From contig CAJQUW010006825.1 in the NCBI GenBank assembly GCA_907163375.1, positions 35,931 to 99,930 on the forward strand: a DNA stretch of 64,000 nt. The letters run 5' to 3'. Source of the stretch: Prostheceraeus crozeri (lineage: Eukaryota; Platyhelminthes; Polycladida; Euryleptidae). A program made the translations under genes and the position numbers. The notes under the pieces were generated by a model. The model had not been told where the DNA came from. It ran no database searches and saw nothing but the letters and a program-made list of their open reading frames with translations. This document shows positions 41,474-51,371 of this stretch, piece by piece (position 1 is the first letter of the stretch; the number at the start of each line of letters is the position of its first letter).

Positions 41474-42225
41474 TCAGGCTTGTCGTTTCGACTGCGGCTC
41501 CGGCAACGGGGCGGGTGGTCGCTTCTCTTGGATGTCTGTAAAGAAAGAAGTAGTGAGTTATCATCTTACATTTTAATTTAGTCATTTTTACTTACAGATC
41601 TTCTCGGACGCTTCCTCATAAAGGAAATTCGAGATCGGATCACGATGATCGAAGGTGAAGTGTAGACACTCCACGCCTTTCTTCACCCGAGAGTAGCATT
41701 TCTCCCCTCTTCCACGCTCGTACAAAAGAGGAGTTTCTGCTACTCTCCCCTTTCTAATAGGGATGTGCAGACGACTGGAACGCACACTTCGATCGCGATC
41801 CACCAGCTGCGCCGAACGGTGCAGCTCGTGGTTCGTCTCGACAACCTTAGCCATCTGCACACGGAGTCTCTCCACTTCCTCCTTCAACCTTCGTATCTCC
41901 TTCTCCCTACTTTCCCTCTCTGCTAGCAAAGCCTCTTCTCTGGCTTCCCCTCGAGAGTCTTGAGCCTCTCCTGCTCCAACTCGCCATCCCGCTCGCTTAA
42001 TCTCTCCTTCACCTTCTTCATCTCTCCGGCCACGTTCTTTAGGTCCTCATACTTTGCCTTGTATGAGAAGGCCTTCTCCTTCAACTTCTCCACCTCTTTC
42101 TTTAGTTTCTCCCGTTCGGCGATCACCGGCGGGCACTTGACAAAATTGCGACATTGCGTTGCAATTCCGCTCGCAGTCACGGCTGCAGGGGTCTCGCGAT
42201 CGAGTCCGCCGTCCCGAAGGAACAC
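41474..42225 (-). pseudogene. Coiled-coil accessory gene of Polinton 1, with 60-bp intron, broken
   Basis: Minus-strand frames give long heptad-rich helices (EREKLKKEVEKLKEKAFSY, LKEEVERLRVQMAKVVETN), then SSRLHIPIRKGRVAETPLL and VKKGVECLHFTFDHRDPIS. A GT-AG intron (41536-41595, 60 bp) lies just before the last codons; the second Polinton has an intron of the same length at the matching place. The last exon ends ...SKRQA at 41474. A TATA box (CTATATAAG, minus strand, about 42731-42739) lies upstream beside the terminal repeat. This copy looks broken. The intact relative is at 55677-57011. Confidence 0.7.
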
Positions 42226-42974
42226 CCTGTCAGTGGAATATTACAGCAAAACTCTCCATGTCTTGCTCGCTTTCAGTGAAACTTCGCTTATACCATGAGA
42301 AGACTGGCTCAGACATCATTAAAAATGCTTTCATTGACTTCAGCAGGGTCGAAAACCCCAGAAAACCTCCAAAACTAGTGAATTTCAATTTTTCAACTTT
42401 TTAGCACTACTTATGAAATTTTATAAGTAGTTTATCACTTAGGGCAGGTCAATAGCGACCGAACCTTTTTTGAATCAAGTCAAACGGACTTGTAGAAGCA
42501 AAGTTATAAGCCTTTAAAGTTTTGGAGTCTTTTATAGCCTGGAGACGAAGGCTATCTCCTGGCTAACCTCTAAGTCTGACGCCTTAGCTGATATCAGCAA
42601 TGAAATTTTCTAAGTCGGTTTCTTACTGAAACCCGGAATTAGGAATGTCCGAAGCTATCATCGGAGCTCAGAGAGACGACCTACGTTTGACAATCTCTCG
42701 TCTTAATGACAAGTCTCTGTCGGTTCCCAGCTTATATAGTGTGTGGCGATCAGCTGATGACGTAATACCCATCATCCAAAACTTTAAATCCGTCTATCTC
42801 CGGTTCTAGTGCTCCGATTGAGCTGGAAATACATCCTTTCCATGTAGAATTTGACGCTGAATCCGAATCTGGCCTCCGTTTTCCCATCCGATGCTTCGTT
42901 TTGGCTCTACAGCCCGCAGCCATCGCAAAAATTCGAACTCGTTTTTTCGAAAAATGTTGAAAAATTTTTCTCGC

Positions 42975-44096
42975 CGATTGACTTGAAACTCGCCATGTTG
43001 ATAGAGAATTTCATGCTGATTCCAAATCTGAAATTCGTTTTCCAATCCGATGCTTCGTTTTGGCGCTACAGCCCAAAACGTCCCAAATTCTAACTCTGTC
43101 GTTTTTCGCCAATGTCCCAAAATCTTAAATGGCGTCTCACATCTAAACGAAGACAGATATGAACAAGCCGATTCTTTCACTGAATTTTTCTCACTCTTAG
43201 CTTTCAAACGAGCTATTGCATGACAAAATCCGTCCACTAGAAGCAAAGTTGGAAGGTCGGTGCCGGGGGGGGGACGTCAGCGAAAATTTTTTCTCTCCGA
43301 TTGCTTTCAAATTCACCATACAGATGCAGAATTTCACGCTGAATCCGAATCTGGCCTCCGTTTTCCCATCCGAGCACTGCTTCCACTCGAAACATATCCC
43401 ATTTTCAACCCAACATTCATCAGATTTCACGAAAATCATAACACATTATAGCCTCAAGTCAAAACCTGGCGGTCGCCCAAGTCCACCACGACACTCTGTC
43501 GTTCCACAGAGGGGGGGACGTCAGCGAACATTTTGTTCACGTGGACCAACCTGGCCGGCACACCACGACAGACCTCTGTCGTTCCAGAGGGGGGAGGGGG
43601 AGGGGGAGAGGGGCGCGCCGGTCGAGTGTTCCCCACTACAAAAAGATACGTCAGTCCGACGTCGAAAACGAGCTCGTTCCGAGGAACAGAATGTCCGCAT
43701 GGCCGATGGTCGATACGACGTCGGAAACCGAAGCCTCATTATAAAAAAGACACGCTAGGCCTCCTACCTGCTATTTTACAAGTAGGATGTCTATTGAATT
43801 ACATGATAACGTCAATTCATCAGGAATTAAGTGTCATATATTTTCCTTTCCCTTTCTGAAGCTTGCTTGAGTAATCAATGTCATCACAATGATATCCGCA
43901 CGTCTTCATGTCTTCAATGTCTTGCTACAATTAACTCAATCAAAAAAGCCATTTTTATCATAATTTCTGTATAAATTCAAAGAAATGAGGTCAGAATTAG
44001 CATGTTAAGGGTGAAAAAAATTTCCCGACCTTTTTCCGACTACCATACCTCGTTCCGACGAATCTTTTTGTAGTGGGTCGCCGTTTTATTACTACT
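42975..44096 (-). repeat. Right terminal inverted repeat of Polinton 1, with MITE
   Basis: Reverse complement of the left repeat; the last 19 bases (44078-44096) are separated from the rest by the MITE at 43632-44077. Open frames here are by-products of the repeat. Confidence 0.88.
43632..44077. mobile_element. 446-bp MITE in the Polinton right TIR
   Basis: It has inverted ends: CCCACTACAAAAAGATACGT at the left and the complement of CCCACTACAAAAAGATTCGT at the right. Removing it together with one copy of the flanking TC restores the terminal sequence expected from the left TIR (gtcgagtgttcgccgtttta), which fixes the boundaries. No coding capacity. The superfamily is undetermined; a 2-bp TC duplication is the simplest reading. 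Confidence 0.8.
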
Positions 44097-44532
44097 GATT
44101 CATCTTCTATTTATAACTTCCTGGATACCATGATCTTATTAGCCACTGCTACATCACAACTTTGTAGATTAAGAGTTTTGGATTTGTTCAATAAGATGAC
44201 AACAGCAATAAAGCCAATAACAGTAACCATACATGAATGATGGGAAATACAAGAGCATAATATTGTACACGTAATAATAAATAAAACATAATAACAGGTC
44301 CATAAAAACGACTTACTAGTACAACTCAGCAAGACCCCCAATAAATGGCATGCATATTCAACGTTGCGCTAGTGCACTCTTGAAGATGATTAGAAAGTGA
44401 CTAGATTACTGGGACTACTAGATTACTAAGTGACTAGAAAGGTCATTTCAGAACAATTGTCTACATGCTGTCTAAATGATAGAATGCATGCTACCGAATG
44501 GGACAATGTCGAAAAATAGCAACATATCCGTT

Positions 44533-45430
44533 CTTAGTTTCCTACCCACAATTGCTTGTGCGACGATTGTTTAAGGACACAGCCTTGCAGTCTTATTCAT
44601 CTGCAGCTTTGAATCGTCGCGATATTAAGATTTTCTGTCTTAGCCCGGGTAAATTAACCTTTCTACCAATATTTCAAATTCACCTAAAGAAATCACACAA
44701 TTCAGCCCATCGTCTAAAAATGTCTAACTTAAGCTTGCTTTTCACATCCACAGCCTGCTTGCTGTCAAAGCGAAAGCATTTTTAATCCTCCACATCAATT
44801 CAAATTCTATAAAAGCCAATTCTTTCGGAAGCAAAAAACTACGAATGGCTGAAGACTTTTGCGCTATTGAGAAGATCATCTAATAAGAGAGACGTGAGCT
44901 CTCTGCATCATTCCTCACCAACACCATCAGTTTATCAGCAGCCATCGAAACCATCTCACAAGCTCGGTATTTTTGGATGAGCTGCTCAACAGCGCAAAAA
45001 TTTTGGATTCTTTTTGTGTTTTTAGCTGAATAGTGTAGTGGCTTTCAGTAGATTTAAATTGTTGTGAAAGAGAAATTTCGATAGTTGATTGAAAACTGAT
45101 ATGTGTTGAGAAAGAAGCCTGAAGTCCTGACTGCTTTTGCATTTTAGTTGCTAAAGGATTTGAATTAATCTCGAAGGATCCGCTTCGATAGATATGGTCA
45201 TTAAACTGATAATGTAAGTGAGGATATGAAAAGCTTAAGTTTGACATTTTTGGATAAATGGTTGAGTTTTGTGACTTTTTGGGTGAATTTGTAGTTTTTT
45301 AACATTTGGTTCAATTTTGGATGCATTTAAAAGCTGATTTACACCGGCAACGATTCATGACTGCGGATGAAAGACTATAAGGCGATGCATAAACGATCGT
45401 CGCACAAGTAATTGCGGGTAGGAAGCTAAG
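44533..45430. repeat. About 900-bp imperfect inverted repeat (fold-back)
   Basis: Left end CTTAGTTTCCTACCCACAAT and right end complementary to CTTAGCTTCCTACCCGCAAT. Similarity goes on inward through 'cttgtgcgacgat' and 'aaaaatgtctaacttaagctt' (44715 and, inverted, about 45235). Long open frames in it (44498-44785, 44927-45247) are not recognisable proteins. It is probably a non-autonomous DNA element; no clear target duplication. Confidence 0.6.
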
Positions 45431-45885
45431 GCCGTCAAAGTGGCTTTTCTTGGACATGGCCCCATGCGGAAACATTCATGCTCTTTGAATTTTGAAGCCT
45501 TGAATGATTCCTATAGAGAACGAACCACGTGTCCTTGTCAGGTCAGGATTTGCTAACTTTATCTTCATCTTGATTTCAAACTCTCTAATCTTCTTACTCA
45601 ACTAGCCTCAATCGCCTTAGTCGGCCGATGACAGGTCTGGTCTTAATTATCAAATAATCAATCGACCGTCATCGTTAGAATAAAGTTGACCAAACTGATG
45701 CAATATTTTTCCCACACGTTGCAGTATATCGTTAGAATTCGCAATCGAAGAGCGCTCAAGTTAGCAATTTGTCATAATTCATACAAGTGATTCCAATTAA
45801 AGGTAAGTCTTTATTAATCGTATGTGCTTTTACTGCTCCCTTTCATATTGAAACTATTTATACTACGAAAAGTATTTCACATTAG

Positions 45886-46637
45886 CAGGGATGCGGAGTC
45901 GGAGTCCCGGAGTCCTATCGTTTTTGCTGGAGTCGGAGTCCTATCAAATGATAGGACTCCGACTCCGGCCTATAGCTAGACCCGAAATATAATACAAGTA
46001 AATTATTTATTCTCGTGCATAGCTGTCACTGTCTTGATGTCAATTTTCTCCGTAAAACAAAAGTACAGTCGAGACAGCAGTGCATGTAAAGCTTGTAATA
46101 GTTGATGGAATGAACCGTGATAATGAAAAAAGGATTGTCTTTTCACTCGGTGATTTAGTAGAGAAGACAAGCCTTCTCGATCACACTTGCGCACCAAAGG
46201 TCAGAGACAAAAATGAAATACTAGTTTGCTTGAGATCATTACCTCGTACCCTCACGCTAATCGTGTGTGATCTCTCCTCCAAAGCGCATAATCGAAAGTG
46301 TACTCATATTTTTTGGATAAGGATGGGGGATTTTCCTGCCTGGTAGAGACTGGAGAAAAATCGTGTGCAGCACACATCAACTAGATGGGAGGAGCCGAGT
46401 CGCATACATGCAACTTCAAGCGGCATTTGATAAACTTTCATCGAAAATGATTGATAATTGATGCAACAATGATCTCTAAAAATAGGTTCAGGTAAGCCTA
46501 TAATGATCTATGATGTAGGTTACCAGCTTATTTAGAAAAAACTAGGCTTTATATACTTGCCACCCGGAGTCGGAGTCCTATTAACCCCCGGAGTCGGAGT
46601 CGGAATCCTATCAAAATGATAGGACTCCGCATCCCTG
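45886..46637. mobile_element. Non-autonomous hAT-like element (752 bp)
   Basis: Ends are CAGGGATGCGGAGTCGGAGT and the complement GGACTCCGCATCCCTG. Both sides have tandem 'ggagtcggagtcctat' words. CAGGGATG is a typical hAT terminus. The flanks (cattag / cattac) give only a blurred duplication. No transposase frame. Confidence 0.65.
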
Positions 46638-48253
46638 CATTACGGTAGTAGAGTGGAGCTACATCACATTGTGCCTAATTTAATTACATATCTTAATAGA
46701 ATTTAGTGGGTGATGAAATTTTATCTTGATTTAACATCTGATATTTACTATTTTACTTTTTAGCGGCGTCTAGATATTTATTTTACAAAGTTGTAGTTGA
46801 CTATAGTAACGACTAATTATATTAACGATCATGATATCTTGGAATCTATAAATATAAGTTACATCTTTTCAAATCCAGTAGATTTTCAGTTGTTGCAAAA
46901 TTTATGACGCTGACTGTGCTCTGCTTTACTGGTTATTCTTGTGTAAAGCCACACACCCGAAATGCTTCAATCCTATATCCCGAACATAAACAAAATCTGA
47001 TCTACAAGGACTTCTCTTGCATTATCTGTTGAATGTCTGGTCCATTATTCGTTGGAATACGCCACTCATTTAGAAGGAGATGCGTATTTAGATATTACTG
47101 TTGTCGTCATCGTCACAACTGATGACTTGACAGAATAATACAAAGTATGAAAATGGAAGCAGCAGCGCCAGTGTACAAGGCAACAGGTTAGGTCTACTCT
47201 TTTCATTCATATGTAGCAGTTACATTGCGATGCATGTTCCACTCAAGATCGCTATCGAGGAGTGAGTAATTTCCACTGAACTTAGTTGATTAACCTTAGG
47301 AATAGATTATTCTAAAATGGTGCTGTGCTGCAATTTGAGAATTTCATATTTCACATCTCATCTTTCAATCAAATGTTAGTTCAATAATATTTTTTTACGT
47401 TGTGAATGATGAACTTCGCATGTGAATTGCAAATTATCTCGAAAATATACGATTGTTCAATATGATGAGGTTATATCTTAACGTTGCAAGATTTTTCTTG
47501 TCAATCATTGTTTTCTGAATTTCTTTTATTTGTTTCATATGATCTGAAAATATTGATATTTTTCTGATATGTCAGGCGTGAAACGATTAAATTGCCTAAT
47601 CTAGCAACTGATGCGCTAGATACAATGCCATATTGATGATTGTTTTTTTAAGCTCAGTCGCATGTTAACATGTATTGCACCGCAAATTGATTTCATTCGG
47701 TATGAAATTTGAATCATCCTCAGACTTTATTTGTGACTTTTTAATCTCATTATATAATTGTACAATCGGAAATCGTTTATCTAGATATCGCTTAACGGTT
47801 ATCCGGGCTTTCTTCTGAAACTAGTTAGACGGGCAAACGGGGTACAGTGTACCCCATATCTATTTTTGAAAAATCTTTTCTGTTCATAGATAAATTCCAT
47901 GATTTATCATTCTAAGTAGTTTCGTGATTATATACTCTTATTAAAATATTGTTTTTTCATAGATATCGGAAAGGTTATTAAGTAGTATGACATGATTGTT
48001 GTAGATTTATCTATTTACAGATTGTTTTATATCGCCAAACCCAACAAATAAGAAATTTCTGATAAAATTTTTTCTAGTATTCTATTAATCTATGTAACAA
48101 CAAAATCATATCTAGAAAAAATCACATATAACAAATTCCTCTCTAATTTAGGTACCGGTAGGCCTAATCTTAATTAAGTAGGCCTACATAAAAATGAAAT
48201 TGAAACTGTTTGCTGAAAAAACATGGATAAAAACACGATTGTCTCAATTCAAT
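46638..48253. other. AT-rich spacer without supported gene
   Basis: No recognisable coding or repeat structure. A short frame (ATGAAAATGGAAGCAGCAGC at 47147, ending ...GCAACAG/GTTAGG) could be a first exon but is unproven. Confidence 0.5.
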
Positions 48254-48406
48254 TCAATGACACTGCTTGCACCTATGACACCTGTGCTCGTTACACATAG
48301 GACGTTGGCACTGAGAACAGCCGATGCGGGATTTTCTGTCTTTACTTCGTTCACAAAACGCACACCGTTGAGCCGTCGAAAGCTGGAGACAAATTTCATC
48401 GTTACC
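48254..48406 (-). pseudogene. piggyBac-type C-terminal cysteine-rich domain
   Basis: The minus-strand frame NDEICLQLSTAQRCAFCERS, then KDRKSRIGCSQCQRPMCNEH, then RCHRCKQCH and a stop reproduces the cysteine-rich finger that ends piggyBac transposases (C-x2-C...C-x2-C....C..H..C-x2-C). The rest of the transposase is absent: upstream (rightward) the sequence changes at once into the 187-bp repeats. It may be a relic, or a last exon of a piggyBac-derived gene. Confidence 0.65.
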
Positions 48407-48410
48407 CTAG

Positions 48411-48783
48411 TTTCCCAAAAATGGATAATCATGCATGATTTTTATCCATGTTCATCCATAAATTACACATGTACATATAAGACCATCCATGCCCATGTCT
48501 GATCATCCATGCCCATGTCTGATCATCTATGGTCATCCGTGTTACATTCATGTACATGTCTGATCATCCACCGACATGCATGGTTCATCAAATCCAGTTT
48601 CCCAAAAATGGATAATCATGCATGATTTTTATCCATGTTCATCCATAAATTACACATGTACATATAAGACCATCCATGCCCATGTCTGATCATCCATGCC
48701 CATGTCTGATCATCTATGGTCATCCGTGTTACATTCATGTACATGTCTGATCATCCACTGACATGCATGGTTCATCAAATGTA
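48411..48783 (+). repeat. Tandem duplication, two units of 187 bp
   Basis: TTTCCCAAAAATGGATAATC starts both units (48411 and 48598). Units are nearly identical and contain inner repeats of 'catccatgcccatgtctgat'. Non-coding. Confidence 0.9.
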
Positions 48784-49900
48784 GCACGTATATCCGTGGT
48801 TTGAAAGATCTGACCTGAGAAACCGTTTTGGGATCACTGCATGGCAGTTATTATCACAAATTTAAGAGAATGCTTTAGATCTGGCTACACAATCGATCAT
48901 AAAAGGCGGATCATTTAATTCAATCGATTCTTCAGAATTCCAATATTATCACACACCAGTGCGCCATAGCCTACACTTTTCCCCGCAGTTTTTCAATATT
49001 ATTGGACAGTATATATGATCAAATCTAGAATCTCTCAAAGTAGAAATCTTTATTTTTGTAAGGGAAATATGATAATTAATCCAAGTTTAAAGAGAAAGTA
49101 TATTTACTGAGTTTTGATTTGTTGTTCGTCAACATTTAATTATAGAGAAATGGTGATATCATTAATTTATCATAAAATCAGCCATTTCTTATTGAAAACT
49201 TGATTTTCAGTTCTTAGCCATTATAAGCTTTCTCCTCACACTTTATTCACGATCGTGCCTAAGTTGACTACTAAAAAACTACAGCTTTTAAATATTCACC
49301 CTGTCCAAAAAGCACGATAAAAGATACGAGTGCATTATGACTCATTTGAAAGCTATAGAATGGTGTATGGTACACAAGGTGTGACAACATTAGAATGCAG
49401 GAGGATCGATTGAATTTGACATAATTTAGATGACCATATTTCATGATACTCTGCAGAATAACAATTTTTTTTTTTGAAAAGCTCCTATTCCTATTTCATT
49501 TATGCTGCACTGTAAATCAAAAGGTGACAATAAGGTGAAACATTAGAAGCGAAATAAGTTTTCGCTCATTCGATTGATTCGCAAGATAGAAGTAAAATTA
49601 TTAAACGAATAGCACATCGATCACGGGAACAGCAATTATTACTAAGTTGTCTAGCAAACATGTGATTTTTCTAGTTGTAAGTCGCTTTACAGCATTGTGC
49701 TGATGAAAATGTAGGTGTTGAAAGACAAATGTAGCCTCAATGTCACTAGTTCTGCACAATCTCTAAACGCAGAATGACCAATTGGTGACAAATGAGTCTA
49801 ATTTTAATGTAATGTAATTTTTGTAATGGTAATTTTCAACTACATTTTGATGGTGAATGGTAATTTGTACTATATTTCGCTGACATTCGACTGATCGATT
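48784..49900. other. AT-rich spacer without supported gene
   Basis: No recognisable frame or repeat, apart from two copies of 'cgactgatcgatt' at 49887 and 49912. Confidence 0.5.
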
Positions 49901-49925
49901 TTTTGCCAATCGACTGATCGATTGG

Positions 49926-50816
49926 ATGAATGCATTAAATGTATCGAAAAGTAGAAAGCTGCCAGATGAAAGTATTCCAACAGCACTTGTTGCAAATAGT
50001 TTACCAATCCAGAGAATTAAAGATATACATGACAAATTTCACTTAGGAGCAGATCGAACATTTTCTATTGTTAGTTCTGTTGAACCTGAAGTAACACGTA
50101 ATGACGTCTCAACAGTAGTGAAGAATTGTACACGATGCTTATCTATTGATCCAAGTCCGGTCAAGTGGGAGCAGGGTTCATTGCATGTTGATAATGTATG
50201 GACACGTCTAGCGTGTGACATAACTCATTATGGAGGTAGAAGATATTTGTCAGTATTTGATTGCGGACCAGGCCGGTATACTATTTGGCGTTGTATTAAG
50301 GATGAGTCTTCCAACACAGTATCGAATGAATTGAAACGAATCTTCATTGAACATAGTCCTCCGTCTGAACTTCTGTGTGATAATGGGAGTTGCTTCATTT
50401 CTTCGTCTTTCAAAGATTTTTGTGATGACTGGGGAGTAGGAATTATTTTTCGATGTGCTCATAGACCGAATTGCAACGGCATTGTTGAAAGGAATCATAG
50501 GACCATCAAGCGAATGGCCAGCCGAAGCAATGGCGATCCAGTCGAAATGACGTTTTGGTGGAATGTATCCAACAAAATTAACTCAAAATCGCCATTTGAT
50601 TACAAATTTAATCACAAGATCAATCTTCCGCTCAGGCAGAAATCTGCTAATGGATACGTAATGGACTCACAGTTCAAAAGAGGCGACAAGGTCTTTGTAA
50701 AACCTCCAAACGCACGTTGCGATTCTGAATGGTCGATTGGGAAAGTAACAGACGTCCACTCAAAATGGAATATTATTAGTGTTGACAACATTCCCAGACA
50801 TTTTTCAGACATCCGT
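49926..50816 (+). CDS. Solitary Ty3/Gypsy-like integrase
   Basis: An open frame carries an integrase: an N-terminal zinc-binding segment (HDKFHLGADRT ... NCTRCLS), the catalytic core RLACDITHYGGRRYLSVFDC (first Asp), LLCDNGSCFISSSF (second Asp), CNGIVERNHRTIKRM (Glu), a C-terminal barrel (FKRGDKVFVKPPNA) and the usual pol-ending motif IPRHFSDIR. No gag, protease, RT or LTR was seen around it. It is cut at 50816 by the second Polinton. Either it is the remnant of an LTR element or a captured integrase gene. Confidence 0.75.
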
Positions 50817-51371
50817 AGTAGTAAGCAAGTGACAAACACTCGACCGGCGCGCCCCCCCCTCTGGAACGGCAGAATGTCGTGGTCGGCCGCCGTGGTGCTT
50901 CGGGTCTGAGCCCCCCCCCTCTGGAACGGCAGAGGTTGTAGTCTGTCGTGGTGTGCCGGCCGGGTGGGTCCACGTTCACAAACTGTTCGCTGACTCCCCC
51001 CCCTCTGCAACGACAGAGTGTGAGACTCGGGTGAGTTGGTCCGACCGCCTGGTTGACGTGGGCGACCGTCCAGGTTGACGTGGGCGACCGTCTAGGTTGA
51101 CGTGGGCGACCGTCTAGGTTGTCGTGGATGGTGAAATGGCTGCCAGATTCGGATTCAGCGTAAAATTCTGCATCGGTAGGGTGAGTTTCAAGGCAATCGG
51201 CGAGAAAAAATTTTTCTTCAAAATTTTAACAGAGTTAGAATTTGGGACGTTTTGGTGTGTAGCGCCCAAACGAAGCATCGGATGAGAAAACGGAGGCCAG
51301 ATTCGGATTCAGCGTGAAATTCTCTATCTGTATGGTGAGTTTCAAGTCAATCGGAGAGAAAATTTTCGCTG

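Larger units (their letters stand above)
12632..44096 (+). mobile_element. Polinton/Maverick-type element 1, both ends present, broken
   Basis: The element is flanked by GATTCA at 12626-12631 and 44097-44102, a 6-bp duplication as Polintons make. It starts AGTAGTAATAAAACGGCGA and ends with the complement, after setting aside a MITE at 43632-44077. Terminal inverted repeats are about 680 bp. Parts, left to right: leader gene, RING-like protein, exonuclease-like protein, conserved small protein, membrane RING-like protein, packaging ATPase remains, virion-type protein, Cys-rich protein, integrase, core protein, capsid protein, protease, PC4/TBP-like genes, minor structural proteins, DNA polymerase B, and accessory genes at the right. 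Inserted later are a Tc1-type element with a hAT piece, a 7.5 kb Penelope array and a MITE. It looks broken, with about ten breaks in all. TIRs of about 95 % similarity (rough, by eye) suggest a fairly young copy. Confidence 0.92.

Noticed and set aside
41763-42404. Ser/Phe-rich plus-strand frames
   Set aside because: Shadows of the coiled-coil gene on the minus strand.
44498-45247. Two frames of about 100 codons in the fold-back
   Set aside because: Non-matching between the two arms and without a recognisable pattern.
50817-50909. Extension of the Gypsy-like integrase into ...TRPARPPLWNG
   Set aside because: These codons belong to the terminal repeat of the second Polinton.
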